Source of the DNA: Dryomyza anilis
Lineage: Eukaryota; Arthropoda; Insecta; Diptera; Dryomyzidae
Length of the DNA: 64,000 bases
NCBI GenBank assembly: GCA_951804985.1
Contig: OX638134.1
Location: 84,919,679-84,983,678 of the forward strand
Reading direction: 5' to 3'
The notes beneath the pieces were generated by a model. The model had not been told where the DNA came from, searched no databases, and saw only the letters and a list, made by a program, of their open reading frames with translations. Shown piece by piece: positions 1 through 12,824 of this stretch. The stretch's first letter is position 1, and each line of letters opens with the position of its first letter. Made by a program: the position numbers and the translations under genes.

Positions 1-780
1 TTCAATTTAGTTTTTGTATTTAATTTAATTCAATAGGCTTTTTTTAAAACTTATTTTTTTCTATTTTTTTTTTTTTTTTGTTTTTTTTAACTTTAATTTT
101 TTTTTTACTTTAATTTTTTTTTTGTTTTTTTTACTTTAATTTTTTTTTTTGTTTTTTTTTTTTTAATTTTTTTTTTTTAAATTAATTTTTCTTTAAAACA
201 TATATATTTTATTAGTTTTGCATTTAAATTTAATTGATTTAAATTATTTTTATATTTATTTAAATTTTTGTTCTTTTTTTTCCGTTTTCGTAGTGTATTA
301 TTTTTTGTTTATTTTTTTTTAATTTCATATTTTTATTTTATGTTTTGTTTTAATTTTATTATTTTCTTAAATTTTTTTTTCTATTAAATATATTTTTTTT
401 TATTTTCAATAATATATTTTTACTTTTTGTGCTTTTTGTGTTTTTAAATCATTTAAAGTTCATTACTTTTTTATTTATGTTTAATATTTGGTTTATTTTT
501 TTTTAATTCATTTTGTTTATAATAACCGTATACTTCAGAATATGTTATATATTTTTTTTTAATTTTTATTTTTAGATCATATACATTTTCTAATTTATTT
601 TCTTTTTGTATTTTTTATGTTTCTTATTTATGATTTCAATTCTTATTTAATATTTTCGTGTTTCAATTATACCCAATATTGATATGATAAACTTGACTTT
701 TCTTCACCTTTTTCAAAATTTAAATTTAATATCTTTTTAAATTTTTTTTTTTTTTTTGTTTGAAAACACCGCAGTCAAAC
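1..780. other. T-rich low-complexity DNA
   Basis: The strand is dominated by T runs, densest at 60-180, broken by short AT-only words. No open frame, splice signal or repeat with a clear unit is visible. It reads as intergenic or intronic filler. Confidence 0.6.
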
Positions 781-1450
781 TATTTATTTCAAAACTCTTA
801 GATTGGTACACACTTGAAACAAAGGACTACGTTCGAAAATACAAAAAAATAAAATAAAAACGAATACGATTTAATGCTGCGATCGAAAAAGTAGTCACAA
901 CGCGACGACGTTCAACGCTGAAGCGATCGCAATCAACTGAACGGCAAACAACAGTCACAGGAGACTCAGTGATGAGTCACAAAAAGAGTGACAAAAAAAA
1001 TATATCATTAAAAATACAAAAATAAAACACAAGAAACAGCACAACTCAATTGCTGCTGACTTTTCTCAGTGACTAACTGAGTGACTGACTGACGACGGCA
1101 CACGAACGGACCACGGCAACGTTGTTGATTTTGCTGCCGCTCTGATGTTGCTCGAAACTGACAACAAAATAAAAAAAAAGTGGTGAAAAAACAACTACGA
1201 ACTTCACACAGCGAAGACGCAGCAACAAACTTCAATCAAAACTAAGCACATTTTGCATTTGCTGCTCCAATACTTTTTACAACAGCAACAAATAAAAAAA
1301 AAGTAACAAAAAAAAATAATAAAACTGGTTCATTTCTCAATTGTTGACTTTGCAACACACATCAGCTGTTGTTGTGGTGGTGGTGTGGTGTCAATGGTGA
1401 AGAGGCACTCACCACGGCCGTGGTGAATTCAACAAAACCAAATCATGTTA
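781..1450. promoter_or_regulatory. CpG-richer block, possible leader or regulatory DNA
   Basis: This block stands out from its AT-rich flanks by its CpG content. It holds two CGATCG palindromes (near 860 and 921), several GACTGA/CAGTGA words, and a GTGG-rich stretch near 1370. On the minus strand a consensus-like donor, CCGTG|GTGAGTG, begins near 1412. That would fit a 5' UTR exon of a minus-strand gene, but no coding frame reaches it. The function is inferred only from composition. Confidence 0.2.
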
Positions 1451-1988
1451 TGTGGAAACGGAAATGATATTGACATGGGTAACAACAAAAATAGAGTCAA
1501 CTAACTAACTACAACAACTGCCAACTATTATAACAACCAACGAACGTACGAACCAATCACTCACTCGTCTTAACGGTGTCTGTCGGTCTTCTTAATGACA
1601 GCAGAGTTTCTAAAAGCAACAACAACAAAAATAATAAAACAAATAAATAGGTAAAACTAATAATACCTATAAAAATAACAAAAATCATTACGAAACTCTG
1701 TGCAAAAGAAAGCAGCGAGCAATGATGACAAAAAATATAAATAGTAATAATCATCAAAAAAAAAAAAATACACAAATCAAAGCAAACCCATTTTGAGGAA
1801 GATAAGTAGCGTAAATAATAAATGTTGATAAAGCACGACAGAAAAGTGTGGCACCAATATGAGTGAAGCTTCAAAGATAACAAAATTGTTAAAATATAAA
1901 AAAAATTAAAAAAAAGTTGTCATATTTTATCTATGATACTTAATAATCTTTAAAATTATTTGAGCAAAATTTGTTCTTTAAGTGTTCT
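1451..1988. other. AT-rich non-coding stretch
   Basis: CAA-rich and A-rich DNA without a convincing gene. The longest minus-strand open frame here is composed of low-complexity hydrophobic residues and is judged spurious. Confidence 0.5.
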
Positions 1989-1990
1989 AT

Positions 1991-2041
<51 letters not shown>

Positions 2042-2045
2042 TCTA
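1989..2045. repeat. (ATTT)n microsatellite
   Basis: About fourteen near-perfect tandem copies of a 4-bp unit ATTT, ending in a single ATCT variant. Confidence 0.95.
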
Positions 2046-2565
2046 TTTGTTAATCATTTTTGTAACAGTATCACTTTATTCATAATATCAATTAATAATA
2101 CTGTCAAACCATCAATCAGCATCTGCTTTTAGGGTTTTCTTTCTATACAATTATTTCTATTTTTATATTTTGTGTTAATGACAGCGTATAAAAATTGTTT
2201 TTTCTTATAATTTATCATTTCGGAGATATTTTATGTTCAATTGAATATTTTGGTAAGAAAGGCATTCATCTAACATATTAATAGGGGGTACTTGGGGTAA
2301 AGTGGGACATGGGGTAATGTGGGAAATTGCAATTTGTGAACATGTTTTTGTACTTAGAAAAATAACAAAAAAATATTCTAGTGTTTCTTAATATGGCATC
2401 AACTTTTTCCTCCATGGTTATAATTTATTTATACTTTTTATTGCATTTCGAGAAGAAGTGAAAATATGTTTTAAAAAGTTTATTTATCTAAAAGAATTTT
2501 ATCATTTCTAATTAAGATGTTTAAAACAGAGTCCAGAGATAAAGGTTAACGTAAAGGTGAATAAT

Positions 2566-2876
2566 AATAATAATAGTTTGGCCCTACAGTCCTATAAGAA
2601 CTTCGGCCGAGCTCTCTCACCATTTTGAGCTGTGCGTGTTATATTTGTACTCAAAGCGGTGGGAACTACAGTTTATTGCCGAATCCGAACGGCGGGTGAG
2701 AGCTTTTCATAGGCAATGTTTTACTCTCGTAGGTTTGCCATTTACTGCCGAGAGGTAGCGCGATATAGAAAAATGTTTCTATGAAAAGATGTTGTTAGCC
2801 CCAGTCCAGGCTTGAACCGGGGACCTTTCGGCTCGCAGTCCAACGCACTAACCACTGAGCTACCGCGGCTACTAAC
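2566..2876 (-). mobile_element. tRNA-derived SINE, copy 1
   Basis: On the minus strand the element opens with a tRNA-like head: box A TAGCTCAGTGG and box B GGTTCAAGCC at tRNA-like spacing, an internal RNA polymerase III promoter. A unique body of about 230 bp follows, then an (ATT)n tail at the low-coordinate end. It is about 94% like the copies near 6.2 and 53.5 kb by eye. A 7-bp TGAATAA on both sides is a possible target duplication. It sits inside the 2.28-3.85 kb element, so it inserted later. Confidence 0.8.
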
Positions 2877-2939
2877 TGAATAACTATCACTAAATAACAT
2901 TTATTATTTAAAATCAGTGAGTAAGAAAATATTAAAGAA

Positions 2940-3350
2940 AAGAAAAGTTTTTGTCCGAAAGAAACCCTTATTTTTTGAAAAATTTACGTTTCGGTCTGAG
3001 ATAAACCTTTATTTTCACTGAGAAACCTTTATTTTTGAAAATTTTCGGTTGCGGTTGAACAGCGAGAGATTAAACATTTTATTATAGAACATTTTTTTTT
3101 TTAATTTTTGGTCGACAAAAACCACAATTTTACAGAAATTTCGAAAAAAACATTGATAAAAAATGTCCGACAAAATCAACAATATTCGAATAATTTGGAA
3201 AAAGGTATTTTTGGGCGACAAAAACAACGCAATGGTCGAAATCGCCATTTTCCAAAACAACAATGTTAGAAAAATTTCGAAAAAAAATGTTGTTAAAAAT
3301 TGTTTTTGAACGACAAAAACAAAGCAACTTCAATCGTGGCAACAAACCAA
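2940..3350. repeat. degenerate repeats with TTTCGAAAAA and GACAAAAAC words
   Basis: Two short repeat themes lie here: AACCTTTATTTTTGAAAA at 2967-3040, then several diverged copies of a block with GACAAAAACAAC followed by TTTCGAAAAAAA. The same words recur in reverse orientation at 27.5-28.1 kb, so this is a dispersed family. The overlapping open frames follow from the repeat and are not genes. Confidence 0.5.
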
Positions 3351-3850
3351 TGAAAGTCAACATTTTGACTTGACCTGAGATAAGATCTGAATTGCAGAAG
3401 AAATCCGAGAAAACTATAACAAAAAGATTACAGCAGAAAAGATTCTTCAACTTTATCAGAAGACAAAGAATTTTGTACAATTCGTTTAAATGAAATTCCG
3501 AAGAATGGAAATTTTAACTTTTTTTTAACTGCCGTTTTTTATTACATTATTATATATTTTTGTATCCTTAATATATTTTGCTTTGCTATGAAAAAAAAAA
3601 ACAAAACATGAAAAAGAAAGACTGAAATAGAATTTTAGTAAAAATTTTTAAGTTTCCCACTTTACCCCAGGTTTTTTCTTTTCAAGAGGTTCGAAATTGA
3701 ACTGCTTTGAAAATGGTACTCTATTAACGCAAAGAGTAAGATCATGAACCATTCTATAGAATAGACACTTAAAAAAAAATTAAAAAATTATTCAAATGAA
3801 CTTTTTCAGAGAATAATCCAAATATGTCCCACTTTACCTCAGGCTCACCT

Positions 3851-4945
3851 TTATATAGGAAATGAAAAATCTCATGGACCTAGTTATAGAGTTCGTGTGG
3901 GAAATTATTTGTTTTTATTATAATTTCCCACAGTTACTCGAGAATTTGGTCATTTTCGTTTTCATAACAATGAAATTCAACTATCATAAAAAGATGCACC
4001 CTTCGATGAATTAATTTCTAACAAGAAAGTCATAACGCCTTCAACAATGTACATTTTAGCCAGATTATATATTTGCATGTGACTATACTAAATAAAACGT
4101 AAAACTTTTATTTAAAACAATCTTTTTTGGACAAACAATCTATGAAAATTATATTCCTATCGGGTACTTTTTGGCTCGCAACCGAAATATTTAGCTCCAA
4201 TTATCTGGTTTTACTTTTCATATATTTTATTAAATTATTTTTTTCGATACGATTAAAGATCAATTTCAATTTATTTTCAGTAACAAAGTCATGTACGATA
4301 ATAATTTAAGTTTGTTGTGTTAACAGACCAAATAATAAAAACAACAAGCAGTAGTCAGATTACAACAACCACATTATATGTCAAACAAATTGCAGCAACA
4401 ACAATCAGATTGTATGTCAAGCATGTTGTGCAACGACAAAAGACTTTGGCAACACATGGCATTGCATGGCGTTGGTTGGACGACAACTACGATTGACTGG
4501 TTTGCTGTGCTTTTACGAGACGACTTAATGCACGAACTGATTACTAATATATAAATCCAACAACAACGACGGTGACGACAACTAAAACTAGCTAATTGTT
4601 GTCGTTGGGTCCGCGTGGTGTTACAACAAACTAGAAAAACCGGCAACATCTACCGAGCGAGCGAGCAGCAGGGATTTGATAAATTTTGTAACACCAACAA
4701 AAATTATTAAAACACAAAATTGGATATAAAAAAATACAAGATCAAGAAAAACACAGTATATAGAAGAAACATATTAATTAAAATATGTTTAAAAAATAAT
4801 TAAATTATTTAAATTAACTCATAATCATTAAATTATTTGAAGACATTCAAGTACAAAATGCACTAAATTCGATTTGATCCAAATTTGTTGTCTGTGCAAT
4901 GAAAGTGAATTTCACAGAACATGAATCACGACATATTTATGTATA
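3851..4945. other. AT-rich non-coding stretch
   Basis: No gene supported. A CAA/GTTG-rich patch at 4330-4650 is slightly richer in GC and open on the minus strand, but it is repetitive in composition and has no splice or start context. Confidence 0.4.
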
Positions 4946-5672
4946 CACCGAAAAAATTAATGTAGTAAATTATATGCAATGTATGTCTTTGTTTTGAAAA
5001 ACTGTAGGTTTACTGCATTTTATTAGCTTTTAAATACATATGTATTTATTTGTCTTCATTTTACTACAACATGTATTTTTTGCTTTTATTTTAATTATTT
5101 GAAATTCATTGGGGCACACGACGAACATATTATGAAACGTCGTTCGTCGTACAGATATAAACGAATTCGTTGACTACATAAAAAACTTAATACACTGTAC
5201 TATGTACTAAATAGTGTTCATATTTATAATTGATGTAATTTATTTTTGGTAATCAAAAATATCATATTATAATTCATTAATGCATTTGGGCGTAAATCAA
5301 ATACATATATATTTATTTTAAATCATTCTGGGCATTTGTGCGAAAACAATTTTTTTAGTTCAATTGGTTTAAGGTTTTTATTTGCATTTGAAATGCAAAA
5401 TTATAAAAATATATGCAGTTTTGGTCGAACATGGACCTTAGCTTTTAAATAAGTACATAATGCAGTAAAAGTAAATGCAGATGTATATAGTATTTATTTT
5501 TTTGCAATGAATAAATACAGAATACAGAAAAATAAATATAGTTTTTAATAATTTTTCTACATTTTTCTTACAAAATTAAAATAAATACAACATATAGTCA
5601 AAATGAAGTATTTTTTTTTACTTTAGTAAATTTTACTACATAAATATAGTATAATTTATAATTTTTTCGGTG
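4946..5672. mobile_element. TA-flanked element with CACCGAAAAAATTA ends
   Basis: The left end is TA|CACCGAAAAAATTA and the right end is TAATTTTTTCGGTG|TA after an intervening TAT, giving inverted termini of about 14 bp and a 2-bp TA duplication. The 727-bp interior contains ACATATGTATTTATTT-like subrepeats and no coding frame. The size and ends fit a non-autonomous DNA transposon (MITE). Another CTTTTTCGGTGTA end at 5890-5905 suggests a second, partial copy next to it. Confidence 0.6.
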
Positions 5673-6189
5673 TAAAAATACACAACGGATGAAAGTTAGC
5701 AGATATAAAACCAAACCAATGCAGACCCAATCATCTGACCGAAGCGCGTTATGATGCCAACTAATTTCCGTTGAATCTGGTTGATCAACAACAACTACAT
5801 CAATGAAGTAAAACAAATACATTTGCTTTTGAACGTAAATCAATTACATATGTATTTATTTTAAAGACATTTTTATTTATTTTTAATACAGTACTTTTTC
5901 GGTGTATGTTGTCCCACGAATTTGTTGCAAATTCGACAATTTCGTATGACAATTGTCGTTTTCAAAATATTCGTAGAATTCGAGTATGCGAAATTCGAGA
6001 ATCAGAGGAACATTTTCTTGATTGTGACATGAGTAAAAGTTGTCGTCTAGGGAATGCATTCTCAAGTTTATTTTATCTTGATTCTTTGATGAATCAGTTA
6101 TGTGATTATTTTAAACTTCGCCAATTGCCACACGAAGAAATTGCGCTAGAGTCGTGATAGGGAACTGATCATTGTATTTTTACCTTACA

Positions 6190-6197
6190 ACCAGTTA
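6190..6197. repeat. SINE target-site duplication, left
   Basis: ACCAGTTA, repeated exactly at 6502-6509 on the other side of the SINE. Confidence 0.8.
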
Positions 6198-6501
6198 ATA
6201 ATAGTTTGATACTACAGTCCTATACGAACTTAGGCCGAGCTCTCTCACCATTTTGAGCTGTGCTTTTTATATTTGTACTCAAAGTGGTGGGACCTACAGT
6301 TTATTGCCGAATCCGAACGGCGGGTGAGAGCTTTTCATAGGCAATGTTTTACTCTCGTAGGTTTGCCATTTACTGCCGAGAGGTAGCGCGGTATAGAAAA
6401 ATGTTTCTATGAAAAGATGTTGTTAGCCCCAGTCCAGGCTTGAACCGGGGACCTTTCGGCTCGCAGTACAACGCACTAACCACTGAGCCACCGTGGCTAC
6501 T
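6198..6501 (-). mobile_element. tRNA-derived SINE, copy 2
   Basis: Minus-strand copy of the same SINE as at 2566-2876: tRNA-like head at the high-coordinate end, shared body, short AT tail at the low end. Box B reads GGTTCAAGCC on the minus strand. The element is flanked by an exact 8-bp duplication, ACCAGTTA, which fixes both ends and shows insertion as a discrete unit. Confidence 0.88.
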
Positions 6502-6509
6502 ACCAGTTA
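6502..6509. repeat. SINE target-site duplication, right
   Basis: Second copy of ACCAGTTA. Confidence 0.8.
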
Positions 6510-6544
6510 GTCTTCTTTAATATGGACAATTTATACCAAAGCTT

Positions 6545-6651
6545 ATTTTCCCTAATAGATTAGACTGGTCAGGTTATGACGAGGAAAATATTCAATGATC
6601 AGATCATCAGATTCCAATTAGGTCTCTAGAACAATTTCTATTAGGGAAAAT
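6545..6651. mobile_element. 107-bp inverted-repeat unit with CCCTAATAGA ends
   Basis: ATTTTCCCTAATAGA at the left is matched by TCTATTAGGGAAAAT at the right, a perfect 15-bp inverted repeat. The ends resemble those of the 429-bp element at 24613-25041 (CCCTAATAGAAATTT), so this may be an internally deleted relative. Confidence 0.5.
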
Positions 6652-7559
6652 TAATTTTCTGGTGCGACTTAATTCGAATGAAACAAATTTGAAGGAAAAA
6701 ATAAAGAACAAGAATTCTTGCATGAACTCCATAATAGTGCCCCGAGAATTATGGGAAAATTATCTATATTGCCGCATAAAAAATATTAAAATCCTCTTTT
6801 GACGTCGAGTTCGAAACAACTAATTAGGGATTAAGTAGAAGAGATGTCAATTAAACAGCAATTGAGGAAAAAGCAAAAAAAAAAACGAGACAATTAACTT
6901 CTCAAAACATTTGGAATTAAGTACAAACATATTAAAAACCTCTGCTCCGTTACAAGAGACATAAGTAGCTGTGAAATACAGCAGTAGAATATGAAGAAAC
7001 ATAAACCAAAGAAAGGTGGGTTAGAGAAAAAGATTAGAAAAAATTGAAATAAAAACAGACTCGAGTTCAGATATCATAACAAGATACTAAAACTAATGCA
7101 TGTAAAGAGATATCAACAAGAGACAACGGTACAGACACGCCAAAAGAGAGAGCGAGAGAATTAGAACATTGCGAATAGTGTAAAAGAGAAGGAGCATCAA
7201 AAGATAACCAAGAATTGTGCCGTTAAAGAACATAATAAAGCCAGAGGCTTTGTGTAGAGTTCAAGTAACTGGATTTGTAAGAACAGCAACAAAAACCCAG
7301 AATAGCAAACTATGCAGCATCTAATGGCAGGCACCACCACTTGACGGGAGAAAAGAAAAACTGAACCACACAACAACAACAACACAAAAAACATCTAGAA
7401 GCAAAAATAAAACAAAACCCAACACTTGAGAATCTCAGTGACTGATTAAGCCGACATCGGCTGTTTTTAATTACAGCTCATGGCACAATGCAAAAAAAAG
7501 TCATTGACAGAAAAATGGAAGGAAATATAGATGGATCGTCTTTTCTATTGTGTAATTAT
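6652..7559. other. A-rich non-coding stretch
   Basis: Purine-rich on the plus strand (AGAGAG near 7145, AAC runs near 7370). No gene or element boundary is seen. Confidence 0.4.
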
Positions 7560-8985
7560 TACATAAAATTTATAAAAATGCTTAAATTTTTGCCAAAATT
7601 CAATTAATATTAAAAATTTCGATGTTTACTTAAAATTCCAATTTTTAGTAAAAGTTCAATATGTACTAAAAAAAATTAAATTTGTACGAAAAATTCACAT
7701 TTAACTTAAAATTTAATTTCTAGTAGTAATGTTAATTTTTAGTCGATTTTTTTTTTTGATTTAGTTCAAATTTTGAAAAATAAAATTTTAACTAAAATTT
7801 GTACTGAAAATTATACTTGTACTAAAAATTAAAATTTGTACTAAAATGTTAAATTTGTACTAGAAATGCAAATTTGTAATAAAAATTCAAATTTGCAATG
7901 AAAATTCAAATTTATACTAAAAATTCAATATTTTTCTAAAAATTCAATATTTTTCTAAAAATTAAAATTTGTGTTAAAAATTCAAATTTTTACTAAAAAT
8001 TTAAATTAGTACTAAAATTTTAAATTAGTACTAAAAATTAAAATTAGTACTAAAAATTCAAATTTGTACTAAATGTTAAAATTTGTACTCTAAATTCAAA
8101 TTTGTAATATAAATTCAAATTTGTAATAACTTGAAATTCAAATTGGTACTAAAAATTCGAAATGGTACTAAAAATTTAAATTTGTTCTAAAAATTCTTGG
8201 TACTGAAAATTATGAATTGAAGAAAAAAAAAAAATTGTACTAAAAATTTAAATTTGTACTAAATATTCAAATTTATAATAAAAATGTAAATTTGAAATAA
8301 AAATTCAAATTTGTACTAAAAATTCAATTTTTTTCAATTTTTTTAAAAATTAAAACGTGTACTAAAAATTCAAACTTTTACTAAAAATTTCAATTAGTAA
8401 TAAAAATTAAAATTTGTACTAAAATTTCAAATTTGTACTGAAAATTAATACTTGTACTAAAACTGAAAATTTGTACTAAAATTTTAAATTTGTACTAACT
8501 TTTTAAATTTGTACTAAAAATTAAAATTTTGACTAGAAATTCAAATTTTTACTTAAAATTCAAATTGGTACTTAAAATTCCAATTTTACTAAAAATTTAA
8601 ATTTGTTCTCAAAATTCAAATTTGTTCTAAAAATTCAAATTGGTACTAAAAATTATGAATTGAATAAAAAAAAATAATTGTACTAAAAATTCAAATTTGT
8701 ACTATTTATTCAAATTTGTACTAAAATGCAAATTTGTAATAAAAATTCAAATTTGAAAGAAAAATTCAAATTTGTTCTAAAAATACAATTTTTTTCTAAA
8801 AATTAAAATTTGTACTAAAAATTCAAATTTTTACTAAAAATTTCAATTAGTACTAAAAATTCAAATTTGTACTCTAAATTAAAATGTGTATTAAATATTC
8901 CAATTTGTACTAAAAATTAAAATTTGTACTAAAAATTCTCATTTTTAATAAAATTTTCAATTATTTCTATAAAAATTGAAAATTA
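7560..8985. repeat. degenerate 19-bp AT-rich minisatellite, block 1
   Basis: The consensus unit is near CAAATTTGTACTAAAAATT (19 bp), repeated about 70 times with many substitutions and small gaps. Read in reverse complement it matches the TTTTGAGTAAAAATTTTCA unit of the 57-62.5 kb blocks at about 15 of 19 positions, so both appear to be one family in opposite orientations. Confidence 0.8.
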
Positions 8986-11079
8986 TTTTTATTTAAATGC
9001 TTAAAAATATTTAAATTAATTTATTAATAAATTTTATAATAAATCTATCATTTTTTTTTTAAATAATTGAAATAATAAAATATAAATGAAAGTCATAAAA
9101 TCAAAATATACAAATTGTTTAAATTTGAATAATACAGCAAAAACAGCTGATTTATCTGACATGTTTGCTGCCTGCCGCCTTCAACAGCGTTGAAAAAAAG
9201 TGGGTCGTCGCGGCCTCGTCATTGTATTGTTGCTGTTGTTGTTGTACAACATTTTTAACAGCCGAAAACCATGAACAGACAACGAAACATTTATCCAAAC
9301 ACACAGCAAAACACATACAGCCTACCACACAACACATAGTCATCATCAGCACACGAATTATTATGGCGACATAAAACACAGACATCGGAGACAGACAGAC
9401 AGAGCGACAGTTACAGAGACAGACAGTCAGAGAGATAGCTGCAGAGGCAGACAGACTTTTAACGCTAAAGTTAAAAGTTGAATTTCAAATGTGTTAAAAA
9501 AAGCAACAGCCAAAAAAACAGACGCAAAGAGTGGTTTCAAGTGGTAACATTTGATGATGACAAACCCTGTAGAAAAAATGTATATTTATTTAAAATATTT
9601 AAAAATGAAATATTTTATAATTTTTCATTAGTGTAGAGAATAATGCTATTAAAATAAAAACAAAAAAGTACGTATATTTTAAAAATTTCTTTTGACATAT
9701 TTTTCAATTGGGATAATCACACATTTCGTAAATTCTGCACGTAAAAGACTACAGCATCAGATAATTTAATGAGTTTTATACAGTTTTTCACAGAGTTGTC
9801 TGAGTATGTTGTTTTTGTAGCGCTTAAATGTAGCGCACTTCAATGCATACGAAAGCGCGCCATCTACAGAGCTTCTCATATATATTTTATGATTTATTCC
9901 GGGTGCTGTGTAAAAGTGCGAAGTAATGTTTTTAAATTTTTAAAGCATACTTCTAGGCGTCATTTAGGGCATTAACAACAGCGCGCAATATAGGCATAAA
10001 ACACACACATCAAAAGATGCCTTCAAGTTGAGCGTTGAGAGATACCATATTAAATAAATAAAAGCATACTTTGAGGCAGCATCAAAGTAAAACTGTAGAT
10101 TTAATGCAAAGTTACAAAGTAATTTAATGACACAAAAAATGCATAAAACACTATATTATTTTTAGTATATAATACACCTAAATATTTATTAGTTTAAAAA
10201 ATTAAAACAGTTGAATATAAAAATCTATAGCCTAACTTTAGACATCTTATGATTGCACTTAAAAACTACTTATTTGTCAAAGCATTAATTACTAATTAAA
10301 GCACGCACAATCTAATTAATTATAGCTGCTTTATAATAGAAGCACTATTCAATTAAGTTAAATTAATGCATAACTAGCTAGTTATCCGTTGCATAATTTT
10401 GCGCCTAAAAACATGCAACATCTTCTTGTTCATAAATATTATTAGCATTTTGCATAATTTGCAATAGCAGCACAATTAAAATTTGCTGCGCTGCTAATTG
10501 GCTTTTAATGATTATGGCGCATTAGCTGAAGTGCGTCGTCGTCACAGACACAGTGGCGGCGTCGTCGTCTGTCGCGCTCAAATGTATGCAACACATTTTG
10601 GCTAAAGTCTGCTTTATATGCATTGCACAGAAGTGCGCCAGCGTTGAAGGTGCATTTTATTGAATTTTGTCATTGTCGAGAGTATTGAAATTTTCACACA
10701 CACACACACAACAGACGATGTTTTGCATGTGTCTGACAAACGCATGACTGACTATTTGTCTGTCTGTATATCTAGCTGTCTGTCTATCTTGTTGCCTGCC
10801 TCAATGCAACTCAAATGTTAGCTTTTAAATGTGCTGCCAGTTGGCAATTTACGCGGCAACGTTGTATTTCCATGACGTGTGTGCGTGTCGTTGCATTTAA
10901 ATATGTTTTTAGTATCAGTTTAAACTACCAACCAGTTGGCGTATAGTAGTGTTGCATTGAAGCGATTGCTACTTTGAGTGCAGCTATTCATTTCAATAGC
11001 ATTGCACTACGTTTTCAATTGCATTTGCTTTAGCGAGAGGTTTTTTTGTTATTTATTTCAATTATTTATTAAAGTGTGC
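8986..11079. other. non-coding DNA with small microsatellites
   Basis: Contains a CAGACAGA-rich patch (9385-9455), a (CA)n run at 10697-10711 and a TGTCTGTC patch at 10757-10790. Parts at 9830-9970 and 10520-10650 are richer in CpG (GCGCGCCATCTACAG, CGTCGTCGTC). No reading frame is convincing; the short open frames on both strands at 9.15-9.39 kb mirror each other and are low-complexity. Confidence 0.4.
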
Positions 11080-12178
11080 CTAAACGTAGGCAATGTTTTC
11101 ATAGTATTATATACAGTCTAAAAGTATGCAACACTTTTTAAAGTAAACTTATTTTAATACTAAATTAATTTTAAAGTAGCTATAACTGTATTTTGAAGTT
11201 ATCTAAAAGTAGGCAACAATTTATGTTAATTCTAATAAAATCGTATTTTTAATTTGATTAGGAAAATATCTGCATTTGCAATTATTTGATTCAATTAAAT
11301 TGCTTTTAAATTTTAGCTAATATAGACTTAAAAGTAGACAACCTTTTTCATATAATTAAATTCGCTGAAAAGTATGCAATTATTTTTAAAATTTTTCTAT
11401 TTGTCTCCTTGTTACGCATTATTATTGTTCTACAATATATGACTAACTATGATAACTGACAGAACAGTTTTCACAAGAACTAGATCGAACTTCCGATGCA
11501 AAAACGTAGAATTTTACCATCAAATTTTGTATGTGTTAACTATGCCTCTAATAGATTTTAACATTAAGACTTACAAAAGTTTGAAGATTTAAATAGTTTC
11601 GTAACATTGAGTTAGACTCTTAAAAGTTGTAAAAGAAATGCAAGACTCTTAGCAATAACAAGACTATTCATGGAAGAACATGATCGACCTAACGATGCAA
11701 GAACAAGACTACCGTGTTCGATTTATATCCGTGCTGTTATTGGGCGATCTATTTTAAGTTCGTAAAGAACTTCAAAGAAAAAGATGTTGGTACTCGAAAA
11801 ACTAACATCAGCGTTTAAAGAGTTCTGAGGCGATTCATAAACAAAGGCGGTGGCTTATTTAAATGTTAATTTGTATTTTTACGATTTTGTAGTTGCCTCT
11901 AATTTTCGCTTTAATATATTTCAATATTATGTACATCTTCTTCTTCTTTGTACTTCAGTTTCTTGTGAAACATAGGGCTTCAATATCCATATATTTCGAT
12001 CTCAGGTAATTATTTTAAATGGACCCAACATCAAGGGATCTCTTCCATGATATTTTTGGTCGACCACGTCTTACACAAATTTCTTAATTTGTATAAGTTG
12101 CTAAAATCGATTTGTTTTTGGCTCCTCATAATTGCATTATATGCAAGATTCTTGCTGCAAGCACCAGGTGGAACTTGC

Positions 12179-12824
12179 AATTCACCACATTAAAACTCAC
12201 CACACTAAAACACACCACACTAAAATTCACCACACTAAAACTCACCACACTAAAATTCACTACACAGGAACTCACCATACTAAATTCACCACAAAAATTC
12301 ACCACACTAAAACTCACGACAATAAAACTCACCACACTAAAACTCACCGCTAAAAATTCACCATACTAAAACTCACCACACTAAAACTCACTACACCAAA
12401 ATTCACCACACTAAAACTCACCACACTAAAACTCACCACACTAAAATTCACCACACTAAAACTCACCACACTAAAACTCACCACACTAAAACTCACCACA
12501 CTAAAATTAACCATACTAAAACTCACCACACTAAAACTCACCACACTTAAAAATATCCACACTAAAACTCACCACACTAAAACTCACCTCTGTAAAACAT
12601 ACCACACTAAAACTCACCACACTGAGAAAGAATTGTCTTTGAGAAAAGTTGTTTTGGCGGAGAATTATTATTTCGTTACTACATTTATAAAACCAATAAA
12701 AACTTTCACAGCGAAGCACGGGCTCCTGATATAAATAATAAAAATGGTCTTTTATATTAATAAAATCGCTTCATATCTTTGAATTCACAAAATCTTGGCA
12801 CGAGTCGTGCACGGGTCCAGCTAG
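12179..12824 (+). mobile_element. non-autonomous Helitron-like element, copy 1 (5'-truncated)
   Basis: The 3' end shows a GC-rich hairpin GCACG-AGT-CGTGC (12798-12810), ten bases, then CTAG (12821-12824) followed by T, as expected for Helitrons inserting at A|T. The 3' 170 bp, including CACAGCGAAGCACGGG, matches the element at 62.47-63.43 kb very closely in reverse complement. The 5' terminus with AAAACTCTTGGTCCG is missing, so the copy is truncated and starts in the minisatellite. No Rep/helicase frame is present. Confidence 0.7.
12181..12624. repeat. 15-bp minisatellite inside Helitron copy 1
   Basis: About 29 tandem copies of ACTCACCACACTAAA with C/T change ACTC/ATTC and small indels. As 15 is a multiple of three, all frames lacking stops in one unit stay open, which produces the long repetitive LTTLK, HHTKT and FSVVS frames on both strands. 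These are not genes. Confidence 0.95.

Larger units (their letters stand above)
2284..3850. mobile_element. element bounded by GGTAAAGTGGGACAT inverted repeats
   Basis: The left end carries GGGGTAAAGTGGGACAT followed by a second GGGGTAATGTGGGAAA. The right end carries the reverse complement, ATGTCCCACTTTACCTC (3824-3840), with an inner copy TTTCCCACTTTACCCC near 3652. The inverted ends enclose about 1.57 kb including a later SINE insertion. No transposase frame is visible, so it would be non-autonomous. Similar GGTAAAGTGGGACA ends occur widely in insect genomes as I recall, but I cannot name the superfamily and see no clear target duplication. Confidence 0.45.

Noticed and set aside
2283..3850. 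CRISPR-like or phage features among the repeats
   Set aside because: Eukaryotic introns, SINEs and Helitrons show this is an animal genome; repeat units are contiguous without spacers.
5906..6157. 83-codon plus frame starting MLSHEFVANS
   Set aside because: Open on both strands in part, no splice or promoter context, adjacent to element ends; composition does not separate it from chance.
12112..12719. LTTLK, HHTKT and FSVVS repeat proteins
   Set aside because: Translation of the 15-bp minisatellite on both strands; the same holds at 28.26-28.63 and 62.88-63.38 kb.
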